Of a DNA stretch of 64,000 nt, positions 1 through 8,088 are shown in pieces. This DNA is from Mycolicibacterium fortuitum subsp. fortuitum. GTDB lineage: Bacteria > Actinomycetota > Actinomycetes > Mycobacteriales > Mycobacteriaceae. Each line of letters opens with the position of its first letter. Position 1 is the stretch's first letter. The stretch is taken from the NCBI RefSeq assembly GCF_022179545.1, contig NZ_AP025518.1:930001-994000 (forward strand), written 5' to 3'. Under the pieces are notes generated by a model. The model was given only the letters and a program-made list of their open reading frames with translations, was not told where the DNA came from and made no database searches. A program made the position numbers and the translations under genes.

Positions 1-1
1 C

Positions 2-1111
2 GTCGAACTCGCCAACATCGGTAGTTTGGAGGCGAACTCACCGGTGATGATCGGCGATGTCATCGTGGGCAGTGTCTCGCGCATGGTGGTCAAGGGCTGG
101 CACGCGGACGTCGAGGTCTCGGTCAAGCCCGACGTCGTCGTCCCGGCCAACGCGATCGCCACCGTCGGTCAGACCAGCCTGCTCGGCTCGATGCACATCG
201 CGCTCGATCCACCGCTGGGGCAATCCGCGTCGGGGCGGCTGGCCCCGGGTGCGACCCTCGAGCTCAACCAGAGTTCGACGTATCCGTCGACCGAACAGAC
301 GCTCTCGTCACTGTCGGTACTCGTCAACGGCGGCGGCTTGGGCAAGATCGGTGACCTGGTCACCGAATTCAACGCCGCGCTCAACGGCCGCGAAGACCAG
401 ATCCGCGATCTACTCACGCGACTCGACGACATCGTCGGGATGTTCGCCAACCAGCGTGACGACATCAACGCTTCGATCACGGCGCTGAACCGGTTGGCCG
501 GGACGCTTTCGGGTCAACAGGAGGTGATCACCACGGCTCTGCAACGGATTCCCCCCGCCCTGGACGTCTTGGTGAAGGAGCGGCCCCGCATCACCACCGC
601 GCTGGAGAAATTCGGTCAGTTCAGCGACACCGCGACCAACCTTGTCCGAGCAACGCGAGACGATCTGCTCACCAATCTGCGAAACCTCGAACCCACAGTG
701 CGGGCGCTGGCCGATGTCGGGCCGAACCTCGGCACGGTGCTGGCGTATGCGCCGACCTTCCCCTATCCGCAGAACTTCATCGACCGGGCGATCCGCGGCG
801 ACTACCTCAACCAGTTCATCACCTTCGACTTCACGGTCCCGCGGTTGAAGCGTGGATTGTTCCTGGGGACACGTTGGGGTCAGGAGGGCTTGCCGTTGAC
901 ACCTGCGCCCGGTGATCCCTGGTTCTCGAACTACACCAAGGATCCCCTGAACATGCCGCTGACACCGACACCACCTGCGGTGGCGACGATGCCACCGCTG
1001 ATCGATCCGGAACCGGGTGATGAACAGGCGCCCCAAGCGCCGGCCGGGGAGCCGCCCGCCACGGTATCGCCCAGCGATCCCACCGCAGCGCCGAACGAAG
1101 GTGGCAACTGA
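2..1111 (+). CDS. mceE: MceE-like Mce-family lipid-transport lipoprotein (5' end outside window)
   Basis: The reading frame is open from the first bases, so the start and any lipobox lie upstream. The visible part begins inside the MCE domain (NSPVMIGDVIVGSVS), continues through the typical Mce helical middle (DQIRDLLTRLDDIVGMFANQRDDINASI) and ends in a Pro/Ala-rich tail. Mce proteins E form part of the periplasmic conduit of Mce lipid importers. Identification as MceE rather than another Mce subunit rests on position: it is directly followed by an MceF-like gene whose ATG overlaps this gene's stop (TGATG). Which mce operon this is cannot be decided from this end alone. Confidence 0.85.
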   Translation, partial: VELANIGSLEANSPVMIGDVIVGSVSRMVVKGWHADVEVSVKPDVVVPANAIATVGQTSLLGSMHIALDPPLGQSASGRLAPGATLELNQSSTYPSTEQTLSSLSVLVNGGGLGKIGDLVTEFNAALNGREDQIRDLLTRLDDIVGMFANQRDDINASITALNRLAGTLSGQQEVITTALQRIPPALDVLVKERPRITTALEKFGQFSDTATNLVRATRDDLLTNLRNLEPTVRALADVGPNLGTVLAYAPTFPYPQNFIDRAIRGDYLNQFITFDFTVPRLKRGLFLGTRWGQEGLPLTPAPGDPWFSNYTKDPLNMPLTPTPPAVATMPPLIDPEPGDEQAPQAPAGEPPATVSPSDPTAAPNEGGN

Positions 1112-2655
1112 TGCTTACCCGCTTCGTCCGAATTCAGCTGGCCATCTTCGCGGTGGCTTCGGTGATCGGCATGGCCCTGATGGGCATCGTCTACCTTCAG
1201 GCCCCGACGTTGTTGGGCATCGGACGCATGACGGTCACCCTGCAACTACCCGGAACCGGTGGGCTCTACCAGTTCTCGAACGTCACCTACCGGGGTGTAC
1301 AGATGGGGAAGGTGACGGAAGTGCGGCCCACCCGTGAGGGCGCCGAGGCAACACTGTCGCTGAACACCTCACCCAAGGTGCCCGCGGATCTGCACGCCGC
1401 GGTGCTGAGCGTGTCCGCCGTCGGTGAGCAATACGTCGACCTCCAACCTCGCACCGATTCCGGGCCGTATCTCCATGACGGATCGGTGATCCCGGCATCC
1501 CAAACATCGATTCCGCAGGCCGTCGGGCCGATGCTCGATCAGGTCTCCTCCCTCATCGGCAGTATCCCCAAGGACAAGATCAGCCCGCTGCTCGACGAAA
1601 CGTTCAAGGGCTTCAACGGTTCCGGTAGCGACATGGGAGCACTGCTCGACTCCTCGTCGAGGCTGATCGCAGAGGCGAACGCGGCGTCTGATCAGTCCCG
1701 TGCGCTCATCGACGACGGCGCGCCGCTCCTCGATGGCCAGGCCGAATCGGTCGACGCGATCCGTACCTGGGCCCGCAGCATGGCCGGAATAACAAAGCAG
1801 ATCGCCGACGACGACCAACATGTGCGCACACTGTTGAAGGAGGGGCCGGGAACCGCCGACGAAGCTTCTCGCTTGTTCAATCAAGTCAAGCCCACGCTGC
1901 CGCTGTTGCTGGCGAACCTCAGCAGCCTCGGTCAGGTCGGGGTCACCTATCACCCCTCGCTGGAACAGCTTCTGGTGTTGCTTCCCCCAGTCGTGGCTTC
2001 CACACAGTCCTACGGTGCGCCGAAGAACAACCCGGTGGGAATGTCGTTGGGTGACTTCACTCTCAACATCGGGGATCCGCCGGCATGCACCGTCGGATTC
2101 CTGCCGCCGTCTGCGTGGCGATCTCCTGAGGACACCAGCGATATCGATACTCCCGACGGGCTGTACTGCAAGCTACCGCAGGATTCGCCTATCGGCGTCC
2201 GCGGAGCACGCAACTACCCATGCATGGGCAAGCCCGGCAAGCGGGCCCCCACAGTCGAAATCTGTGACAGCGACCGGCCTTACGAGCCGTTGGCGATGCG
2301 TCAGCACCCGCTCGGTCCCTATCCGATCGATCCCAATCTGCTCGCCCAGGGAATAGCGCCGGATTCGCGCGTCGACCACGACCAGGCCATCCATGGTGCT
2401 GTCGAGGGCACCCCGATGCCGCCGGCTGCGGTACCCACTGAGGCGCCGCCGGCTGAGGCTGCGCCAAGCCCTGACGGACCGACGGCGGCGCCGAGTGCGT
2501 TTACCCCCAATGGATCTCATGGCCCGTCGGTTGCGATCGCCACCTACGACCCGAAGACGGGGCGGTACGCGACACCGGACGGCAAGGTGTACCGGCAGAC
2601 CGATCTCGTGCCGCACACCGGCGACGCGACGTGGAAGGACCTGTTCACCACCTGA
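1111..2655 (+). CDS. mceF: MceF, terminal subunit of an Mce lipid importer
   Basis: 514 residues. One N-terminal membrane segment (about residues 9-32), then an MCE domain (about 38-115, LPGTGGLYQFSNVTYRGVQMG), a long helical region to about 300, a Cys-containing segment (PPACTVGF, DGLYCKLP, NYPCMGKP) and a Pro-rich C-terminal tail ending in a TYDPKTGRYATPDGKVY motif that is common in MceF proteins. It is coupled to the preceding mce gene by a one-base stop/start overlap. It is the last mce gene before a strong hairpin terminator. Function in periplasmic lipid or sterol transport is inferred from the family; the substrate is unknown. Confidence 0.88.
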   Translation: MLTRFVRIQLAIFAVASVIGMALMGIVYLQAPTLLGIGRMTVTLQLPGTGGLYQFSNVTYRGVQMGKVTEVRPTREGAEATLSLNTSPKVPADLHAAVLSVSAVGEQYVDLQPRTDSGPYLHDGSVIPASQTSIPQAVGPMLDQVSSLIGSIPKDKISPLLDETFKGFNGSGSDMGALLDSSSRLIAEANAASDQSRALIDDGAPLLDGQAESVDAIRTWARSMAGITKQIADDDQHVRTLLKEGPGTADEASRLFNQVKPTLPLLLANLSSLGQVGVTYHPSLEQLLVLLPPVVASTQSYGAPKNNPVGMSLGDFTLNIGDPPACTVGFLPPSAWRSPEDTSDIDTPDGLYCKLPQDSPIGVRGARNYPCMGKPGKRAPTVEICDSDRPYEPLAMRQHPLGPYPIDPNLLAQGIAPDSRVDHDQAIHGAVEGTPMPPAAVPTEAPPAEAAPSPDGPTAAPSAFTPNGSHGPSVAIATYDPKTGRYATPDGKVYRQTDLVPHTGDATWKDLFTT

Positions 2656-2670
2656 TCGCCCGATGGACAG

Positions 2671-2700
2671 AGCCCCCGCAATGTTCCCGTTGCGGGGGCT
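2671..2700. terminator. Strong hairpin terminator between convergent mceF and a secreted-protein gene
   Basis: A perfect 11-bp stem (AGCCCCCGCAA against TTGCGGGGGCT) with an 8-base loop starts 15 bp after the mceF stop. Because the next gene is convergent, it can end transcription from both sides. There is no strong T-tract, as is usual in mycobacteria. Confidence 0.85.
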
Positions 2701-2739
2701 CGACACGGCCGGGGCGGTGCAGGTTGAAAACCGTTCCGG

Positions 2740-3252
2740 TCAGGCCGTTTTCACCAGCTTGAACGGCATCGTGATGAAGACGACCTTGCTACTGCCGCAC
2801 GACCCGCTGACGCCGGTGGTCGAATCCTCGCCCAGCAATGTTGTCGACGCCGGATCGACTGCGGTGGCACTCTCGTTCGAGGGGAAGAACCGGTACACCT
2901 GCAGGCCCGGGCCCGCAGTGCCGTCACCACACGGCTGCCAGTTGTCCACAGTCTTCTTCACGTACCAGACGCCACTCTTCTTGTAGATCGGCGCGCTCCA
3001 TCCCCAGTCGGTATCGACCGTGCCCGTGCACTCGCTGGGGTAACTGCATGTCGTGGAGATCGTCCAGGTACCACGAATACTGGCCTCGTCGTGGAAGATA
3101 TCGTTCGTCTTCGCCCACTCACCGTTCGACGTGGCAGTGTAGGTCCCGTTGAGGCCCCAACTCGGGGAAGCATTTGCGACCGGACTGCACAAGCCGGCGA
3201 CCGCCGCGGCAGCGAGACTTGCTGCCCCCATGAATGCCGTCGACACCCGCAT
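2740..3252 (-). CDS. Secreted mycobacterial protein of unknown function
   Basis: 170 residues from the ATG at 3252, chosen because AGAGGAG lies 7 bp upstream; an in-frame GTG at 3279 adds nine residues ahead of that site and is less likely. The N-terminus is a Sec signal peptide (MRVSTAFMGAASLAAAAVAG, cleavage near ANA-SP). The mature part begins SWGLNGTYTATSNGEWAKTN and has six Cys, probably disulfide bonded. It resembles a family of small exported mycobacterial proteins with no assigned function. It is convergent with mceF and separated from it by a hairpin. Confidence 0.75.
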   Translation of the reverse strand: MRVSTAFMGAASLAAAAVAGLCSPVANASPSWGLNGTYTATSNGEWAKTNDIFHDEASIRGTWTISTTCSYPSECTGTVDTDWGWSAPIYKKSGVWYVKKTVDNWQPCGDGTAGPGLQVYRFFPSNESATAVDPASTTLLGEDSTTGVSGSCGSSKVVFITMPFKLVKTA

Positions 3253-3334
3253 AACCAAACTCCTCTGTACGCCGGCCACCGGTGGTCGCCGCGGCAGTGT
3301 TCACTGTGCAACTTCTTCGGCATTCTGACGGACG

Positions 3335-3775
3335 ATGTCCCACCTAGTGGGCCATGAGCTGGCGGCCGGATTCAGCCGTGCCACAGTGTTGTACGTGCGA
3401 ATACCGGTGGCAGTCACAGCAGGGCTGCTCGTTGCGGCGGCGGTGGTAACTCCAACGTCAGCCAACGCGGAACCTGTCGGATGCAGTGAACCCTCGTGCG
3501 TACCCGGGATCACCGGTGGTGTAGTCCTGGGCGCGCCGTGCGCGGATACGGCCTACTACGTCTTCGGCACCACTTCTTGGGGCCGTTTGGTGTTCTGCGG
3601 GTCGCCGCGTCGCTACGAGCCGCGCTACTTCCGGTCACCGCCACTGAAGGGCGTCCGCGAGGAGAACACACCATGTACCGGCTTCGAGAATTCTGTCGCA
3701 CAGGCGCCCGATGGGCTGTTCCTGAGTTGTGTGTCGAGCGATGGAACCAGCAGGTGGCTTCGTGGTGACCTCTGA
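3335..3775 (+). CDS. Small secreted Cys-rich protein, unknown function
   Basis: Up to 146 residues. A hydrophobic segment (IPVAVTAGLLVAAAVVTP) ends in SANA-EP, a signal peptidase I-like site. The mature part contains six Cys (GCSEPSCVPG, APC, FCG, PCTGF, LSCVS). The start is uncertain: the ATG at 3335 has no clear ribosome site, and in-frame GTG codons at 3386 and 3395 would give a shorter, more normal signal peptide. The 3' end overlaps the next gene, suggesting coupling. I do not recognise a named family. Confidence 0.55.
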   Translation: MSHLVGHELAAGFSRATVLYVRIPVAVTAGLLVAAAVVTPTSANAEPVGCSEPSCVPGITGGVVLGAPCADTAYYVFGTTSWGRLVFCGSPRRYEPRYFRSPPLKGVREENTPCTGFENSVAQAPDGLFLSCVSSDGTSRWLRGDL

Positions 3776-4205
3776 CGCGCGGTACCGCACAGGCGTGGTC
3801 ACTGCGCTTGTGACCTTCGGCCTCGGTGCCGGTGTGGCGGCGGCGGTCCCGGCACAGGCAGATGACGCACCGATGGTGCACCGGGTGACGTACACGGTCA
3901 CTGCCGAGCAGCCGACGACGGTCGGCATCTACTACCGCGAGGTCGATCCGCCCACATGGGCCGACTACAGCCACAATCCGTACGAGTTCAGCCCCAGGGA
4001 CGATCTCACTCTGGAACCGGGCAAGCCCTGGGTCCGCGAGACCATGCTCGCCGACCCGATGAAGTGGGCCATGGTCACCGTCACCACGGCCGGATTGGCT
4101 CCGCAACCTACCCAGACTCTGCGGTGTGAACTGGCCATCGACGGAATCGTCGTAGACCGGGCCGACGGGCCCAAAGGGGCGTTGTGCTCACTGCGCAACT
4201 GGTGA
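3762..4205 (+). CDS. Secreted protein with MmpS-like C-terminal region
   Basis: 147 residues from the GTG at 3762, which overlaps the end of the previous gene and follows AGCAGGTGG; an ATG at 3741 is possible. A signal peptide (VVTALVTFGLGAGVAAAVPAQA) precedes a beta-rich mature domain (MVHRVTYTVTAEQPTTVGIYYREVDPP) ending in LRCELAIDGIVVDRADGPKGALCSLRNW-like text with two Cys. The strand pattern and the CELAIDG...V segment recall MmpS/immunoglobulin-like exported proteins of mycobacteria, but the family call is tentative. Placed between mceF and the Mce-associated genes. Confidence 0.6.
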   Translation: MVTSDARYRTGVVTALVTFGLGAGVAAAVPAQADDAPMVHRVTYTVTAEQPTTVGIYYREVDPPTWADYSHNPYEFSPRDDLTLEPGKPWVRETMLADPMKWAMVTVTTAGLAPQPTQTLRCELAIDGIVVDRADGPKGALCSLRNW

Positions 4206-4363
4206 TCGCGCAAGTCCGTCCGGCACGGATTTGTCCGCTGGGTGGGACAGCAGCGTCGGCGTCGGCTCAGGCGGCGTTAGCGTGCGGCAAGTCACATCGG
4301 CTATGAGACGACCGCCGCTACCGGTGCCATCCGTGCCTGGCCGAGACCAACCGGAGGTGCGTT

Positions 4364-4975
4364 ATGCGGTTACTCAGCCGCTCCGACCAGGAAACTGAGA
4401 CAGCCATGCTGGACGAGGCCGATGACCTCGACTCGCAACAGGACGGCACGGACGACCAACCACCCGTCGTGGACGAAAAACGTAGATGGCGACCGAAACT
4501 CGCAACTGTCCTCGTGGCCGTCGCGATCCTCCTCAGTGGAGTGTTACTTGCGGCCAGCGGATACATGCTCTGGTTTCACCGGCAGACGGATCATGAGCAG
4601 CAGCGCCGAGCGGAGTTCGCGGCCGCCGCGTCGCAAGCTGCCGTCACATTGATGTCGATCGACAGCGCGACCGCGCAGGACAACGTGCGGCAGATCATCG
4701 ACAACTCGACCGGTCAATTCAAGGACGACATCCAATCCTCCGCTGAGGATCTGGTCAAGGCGGCGCAGGACTCGAAAGCAACCACGAAGGCGACGGTCCG
4801 GGCCTCGGCAGTGCAGTCCATGGATGCCGACTCCGCAGTGGTCCTCGTCAGTTCGGCGACCACGGTCAGCAACTCGGCCGGAGCGAATCAGCAGCCGCGA
4901 AACTGGCGCTTGAGCCTCACCATGGTCGAAGACGGGGGACAGATCAAGATGTCGAAAGTGGAGTTCGTCCCGTGA
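4364..4975 (+). CDS. Mce-associated membrane protein
   Basis: 203 residues. An acidic cytoplasmic N-terminus (to about residue 40) is followed by a basic stretch (EKRRWRPK), one membrane helix (LATVLVAVAILLSGVLLAASGYMLWF, about 46-71) and an extracytoplasmic domain of the Mce-associated type (AASQAAVTLMSIDSATAQDNVRQIIDNSTGQFKDD). GGAGG at 4353-4357 supports the ATG at 4364. Such proteins are encoded after mce operons and are thought to stabilise or help the Mce complex. The gene overlaps the next one by GTGA, so the pair is co-translated. The preceding 158 bp holds no clear promoter. Confidence 0.8.
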   Translation: MRLLSRSDQETETAMLDEADDLDSQQDGTDDQPPVVDEKRRWRPKLATVLVAVAILLSGVLLAASGYMLWFHRQTDHEQQRRAEFAAAASQAAVTLMSIDSATAQDNVRQIIDNSTGQFKDDIQSSAEDLVKAAQDSKATTKATVRASAVQSMDADSAVVLVSSATTVSNSAGANQQPRNWRLSLTMVEDGGQIKMSKVEFVP

Positions 4976-5607
4976 GTGCAACGACAGCAGAAGTAGATAT
5001 CGAGAGCGCCTCCGACGAGGAATCGACCGTCGACGAGCCAAAAGTCGACGACGTCGACGGCATGGGTTCCGAGGAGGCCGGCGCAGACGAGGGCCCTGAA
5101 TCCACGGAGTCCTTGACTCGTCGGATCGCGCGACGATGGCGACCGATTGCCGCCGTGTGCGTACTCCTCGCGTCGGCAGGTGCGGCGGCAGGTCTCTATT
5201 TCGGCATGTACCGCATCGACCATGGGAGTGCCGGAGCGTCCACGGTGGTGATCGACGCAGCGTCCGAAGGTTCAGTGGCGTTATTGTCCTATGCGCCAGA
5301 CAGTTTGGATCAAGACATTGCCGGTGCACGATCCCACTTGACGGGTGATTTCCTGGATTACTACAGCGAGTTCGCACAGAAGTTCGTCGTGCCGGCGGCC
5401 AAACAGAAAGACATCCACGCCACCGCATCGGTCGTCCGCGCCGCTCCGATCACCGTGGAATCGGACACTGCACAGGTATTGGTCTTCCTGAACCAGGCCA
5501 CGACCAGTCGCGACAACCCTGAACCCGCGCAGGCTGCCAGTGCAGTGAAGGTCGGCCTTGCCAAAGTGGATGGCAACTGGCTGATCTCGTCGTTCGACCC
5601 GATCTAG
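4972..5607 (+). CDS. Mce-associated membrane protein
   Basis: 211 residues, GTG start inside the stop of the previous gene. Same plan as its neighbour: strongly acidic N-terminus (residues 1-40), basic RRIARRWRP, one membrane helix (IAAVCVLLASAGAAAGLYFGMY), then a domain with the Mce-associated signature (ASEGSVALLSYAPDSLDQDIAGARSHLTGDFLDYYSEFAQKFVVPAAKQK). Ends WLISSFDPI, a common ending for this family. The two genes look like a tandem paralogue pair serving the upstream Mce system. Converges with the HNH endonuclease gene 45 bp downstream. Confidence 0.82.
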   Translation: MSATTAEVDIESASDEESTVDEPKVDDVDGMGSEEAGADEGPESTESLTRRIARRWRPIAAVCVLLASAGAAAGLYFGMYRIDHGSAGASTVVIDAASEGSVALLSYAPDSLDQDIAGARSHLTGDFLDYYSEFAQKFVVPAAKQKDIHATASVVRAAPITVESDTAQVLVFLNQATTSRDNPEPAQAASAVKVGLAKVDGNWLISSFDPI

Positions 5608-5652
5608 CGGATACGACGGGGGAGTCGACGGCACCCGAGCCGTGACATCTGG

Positions 5653-7383
5653 CTACGGTCCGCGTACTGCTTTGCCGCTGACGGCGTTGCCAGTGCTTAT
5701 GGGTTGCCATGGGTGGGGAGTGTCGAGCAGTGTCCAGCCGGCCGGGATTTCCGGTTCGACGGCTTCTAGGGCGTATGGTTCTGGGTCCCAAAGGTGTTCG
5801 ACGCTGGGTGTGGACGGTGTGGGTGGGTTGAAGTCGTTGTCCCAGTCCGCGTTCCAATCGAAGTCCCACTCTGTATCGGGATCGAAGTCGGGGCCTGGCT
5901 GCACGTCCCAGTCCGGGTCTGGGTCAAGCTCGGGTTGGGGCCGAAGGTCGGGGTGTGGGTGTGGTGCGGGTGCTGGCTGCTGGAGCGGTTCGGGCGCCGA
6001 GGTGGAGTTCAGTTCCCCGTCGCGTTCGGGTTCGGGTGGGGTGAGCAGAAGTTCGGGGCGGTGAAGGTAGTTGATGCGGTGTTGGCCGTGATCCAGCTCG
6101 GGCGGCGGGTGCCACTGCACGACACCGTCGGAGGTGATGGTGGTGCTGTACCCGCCGTCGTCATCGACCAGGCGGTTGTCGGGGCCGCAGGCCAGGGCCA
6201 TGTCATCGACGTTGGTGTTCCCACCGGCGGCCCAGTCGGCGGTGGCGTGGTGGGCTTGGCAGCCGTAGGCACCCACCGTGCAGCCCGGTTTGGTGCACCC
6301 GCCGTCACGGGCGATGAGCATGATGCGTTGGGCCGGGCTGGCGATACGCCGGGCCCGGAACAGATTCAATGCCGATCCGCTGGCCTGATCAAAAACCGCC
6401 AAGAAATGGTGGGCGTGGGCGGCCATACGCAGGACATCTTTGATGGGAATCTTGGTGCCCCCACCGCTGATCCCGATCCCGGCCCGTGATTCGAGGTCTT
6501 GCACGGTGGTGCGGATGATCAGCGAGACCGGTAACCCGTTGAGCTGACCGAGATCGGTCATCAACGCGATCCGCCCGACGACCAGCAACGCATCGTGCTG
6601 ACGCTGCGCCAGACTACGGTGATCATTGTCGATCTGAGCCTGAGTCGGGGTGCCAGACGTGCACGGTTGCTCGTCATCCGGGTTGCACATCCCCGGGGCG
6701 GCGAACTTGGCGAACAACACTTCCCACACCGCAGCCGCCTCCGGGGTCAGATTCGCCGTCAACGGGGTCATGGCGTCACGACCCTGCTTGCCGGTGGACA
6801 ACCCGCGTTTGCGGGCCCGTTCGGTGTCGTCGGGTTCGGGCCCGTCCTGATCGAGCAGAAACAACCGCAACTCGGCGGTGTCCTTGAGTTCTTTGGGACC
6901 CACCCCGACCGCGACCCGCACCAGATCGGCCTCGAACTGCTCCGCGGTGGCGGCATCGACAAACCCGGGCAACCGGTGCACCGCATCGCGCAGCACCTTG
7001 ACGTGCTCACCATTGAGCAACCCCGCCGCCTGCGCGGCGGCCACCGCCGGCAACACCGGGGCCAGGGGTTCACCACTCAACGCGCGCCGCGGCCCCAACT
7101 CGGCGGCCTCACCCAACCGCCGACCGGCTTCAGCAGTGGACAACCGCCACCGCGTCCGCAACACCTCATTCCACGACTTGGCACCCAACTCCCCAGGTGT
7201 GGCCTCGACCTGCAACTGCGACAACAGCCGATGCCCCACAGCAGGCAACCGACACAGCAGGGTTTCGTACTCATCGAGCACCGCCAGCAGCTCAGCCCGC
7301 GACAACGCACCGAAATCACACGCCGCGAACGCATCGAACGCAGCGCGTAACCCCGCCACCGCGTCGACCACACCCACCTGCAT
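5653..7383 (-). CDS. HNH endonuclease of the 13E12 repeat family (DUF222 + HNH)
   Basis: 576 residues from the ATG at 7383; further in-frame starts upstream (7398, 7572) would put the SOS box inside the gene, so they are disfavoured. The DUF222 region covers about residues 1-330. The HNH domain follows at about 350-430, with paired Cys (GGCTKPGC, YGCQAHH), the HH pair, DWAAGGNT and a final ACGPDN. The last about 120 residues are a low-complexity tail of Asp, Pro and Trp. 13E12 proteins are multicopy in mycobacteria and DNA-damage inducible; a biological role is not established. An SOS box sits just upstream. Confidence 0.85.
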   Translation of the reverse strand: MQVGVVDAVAGLRAAFDAFAACDFGALSRAELLAVLDEYETLLCRLPAVGHRLLSQLQVEATPGELGAKSWNEVLRTRWRLSTAEAGRRLGEAAELGPRRALSGEPLAPVLPAVAAAQAAGLLNGEHVKVLRDAVHRLPGFVDAATAEQFEADLVRVAVGVGPKELKDTAELRLFLLDQDGPEPDDTERARKRGLSTGKQGRDAMTPLTANLTPEAAAVWEVLFAKFAAPGMCNPDDEQPCTSGTPTQAQIDNDHRSLAQRQHDALLVVGRIALMTDLGQLNGLPVSLIIRTTVQDLESRAGIGISGGGTKIPIKDVLRMAAHAHHFLAVFDQASGSALNLFRARRIASPAQRIMLIARDGGCTKPGCTVGAYGCQAHHATADWAAGGNTNVDDMALACGPDNRLVDDDGGYSTTITSDGVVQWHPPPELDHGQHRINYLHRPELLLTPPEPERDGELNSTSAPEPLQQPAPAPHPHPDLRPQPELDPDPDWDVQPGPDFDPDTEWDFDWNADWDNDFNPPTPSTPSVEHLWDPEPYALEAVEPEIPAGWTLLDTPHPWQPISTGNAVSGKAVRGP

Positions 7384-7386
7384 GAC

Positions 7387-7402
7387 TCGAACATACATTC
7401 GA
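7387..7402 (-). promoter_or_regulatory. LexA/SOS box upstream of the 13E12 HNH gene
   Basis: TCGAACATACATTCGA matches the mycobacterial SOS palindrome TCGAAC-N4-GTTCGA with one change (A for G at the start of the right arm). It lies 4-19 bp before the chosen ATG, so LexA bound here would block transcription. Several M. tuberculosis 13E12 genes are known to carry such boxes, which supports the assignment. Confidence 0.75.
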
Positions 7403-7430
7403 ACACCGACAAGTTCGGCCGTGCGATGTA

Positions 7431-7757
7431 TCAGGGCGTGTCGCGGTTCGGCAGAAGGGTCTCGTGCGCCGAAGACGTTGCAGCCTTGAACAACACCGCG
7501 ATCAGGGCCAGCGCCCCGATCGCGACGACGGGGATGGTCCACAACCGGCGGGTCATCACCGCGGAACCGCATTTGTCGACGTACTCCTGCCCGGCGGCGG
7601 TGGCCTGTACGAGGTGGGCCGAATAGCCAGAGCCGCAGGGGATCTGCATGCCGAACTGGTCGAAGTCGTCGAGGTAGACCGGCAGGCTCAGCAGATACAG
7701 TCCGATGGCCAGCACCACGGCACCGGCGATGCCGATATAGACGGCGCGAAAACTCAT
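7431..7757 (-). CDS. Small two-helix membrane protein
   Basis: 108 residues. Helix 1 is about residues 7-29 (YIGIAGAVVLAIGLYLLSLPV), helix 2 about 73-92 (IPVVAIGALALIAVLF); between them is a loop with two Cys (IPCGSGYSAH, VDKCGSAV) that may form a disulfide outside the membrane. AAGGGGGAG just before the ATG supports the start. Lies 10 bp after another small membrane protein gene, so the two are probably one operon. Function not recognised. Confidence 0.7.
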   Translation of the reverse strand: MSFRAVYIGIAGAVVLAIGLYLLSLPVYLDDFDQFGMQIPCGSGYSAHLVQATAAGQEYVDKCGSAVMTRRLWTIPVVAIGALALIAVLFKAATSSAHETLLPNRDTP

Positions 7758-7767
7758 TTCTCCCCCT

Positions 7768-8013
7768 TCAGGTCATGCATACGTCGGTGAACAACAACAC
7801 CGGCCACGAGACGATCGACCCGAGAAAGGACACCACGGCGTCGAGGCCGCCCATCGCCGGCAGGTGATCTGTGTGCGTGCCCGACCAGACAGTGCCGATC
7901 AGCAGATACGGCACCCCGAGCACCACAGCTACGACGATCAGTTCGCCGAGTGCGACGCGGTAGGCCAGCAACCTCCGCAACCTGGCAAACACGTGACCCC
8001 CATCTGGCCTCAA
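7768..8013 (-). CDS. Small hydrophobic membrane protein, unknown function
   Basis: At most 81 residues with two membrane segments (LGELIVVAVVLGVPYLLIGTVW and VVSFLGSIVSWPVLLFTDVC). The start is uncertain: TTG at 8013 gives the full length, while GTG at 7992 gives 74 residues and lies close behind GGGGG. First gene of a probable two-gene operon with the next membrane protein, divergent from the double TetR regulator, from which it is separated by 75 bp. Confidence 0.55.
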   Translation of the reverse strand: MRPDGGHVFARLRRLLAYRVALGELIVVAVVLGVPYLLIGTVWSGTHTDHLPAMGGLDAVVSFLGSIVSWPVLLFTDVCMT

Positions 8014-8054
8014 CGCCGTCTATGTTAACGCCTATTCTCTCCTGAACTACCATT

Positions 8055-8082
8055 TTGACCCGGCACTTCGGTCCGTTATGGT
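8055..8082 (+). promoter_or_regulatory. Probable promoter giving a leaderless transcript for the double TetR gene
   Basis: TTGACC (-35, 8055-8060), 16-bp spacer, TATGGT (-10, 8077-8082). The ATG at 8089 follows the -10 by six bases, so transcription would start at or next to the start codon, and no Shine-Dalgarno site is visible. Confidence 0.6.
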
Positions 8083-8088
8083 GACGGA

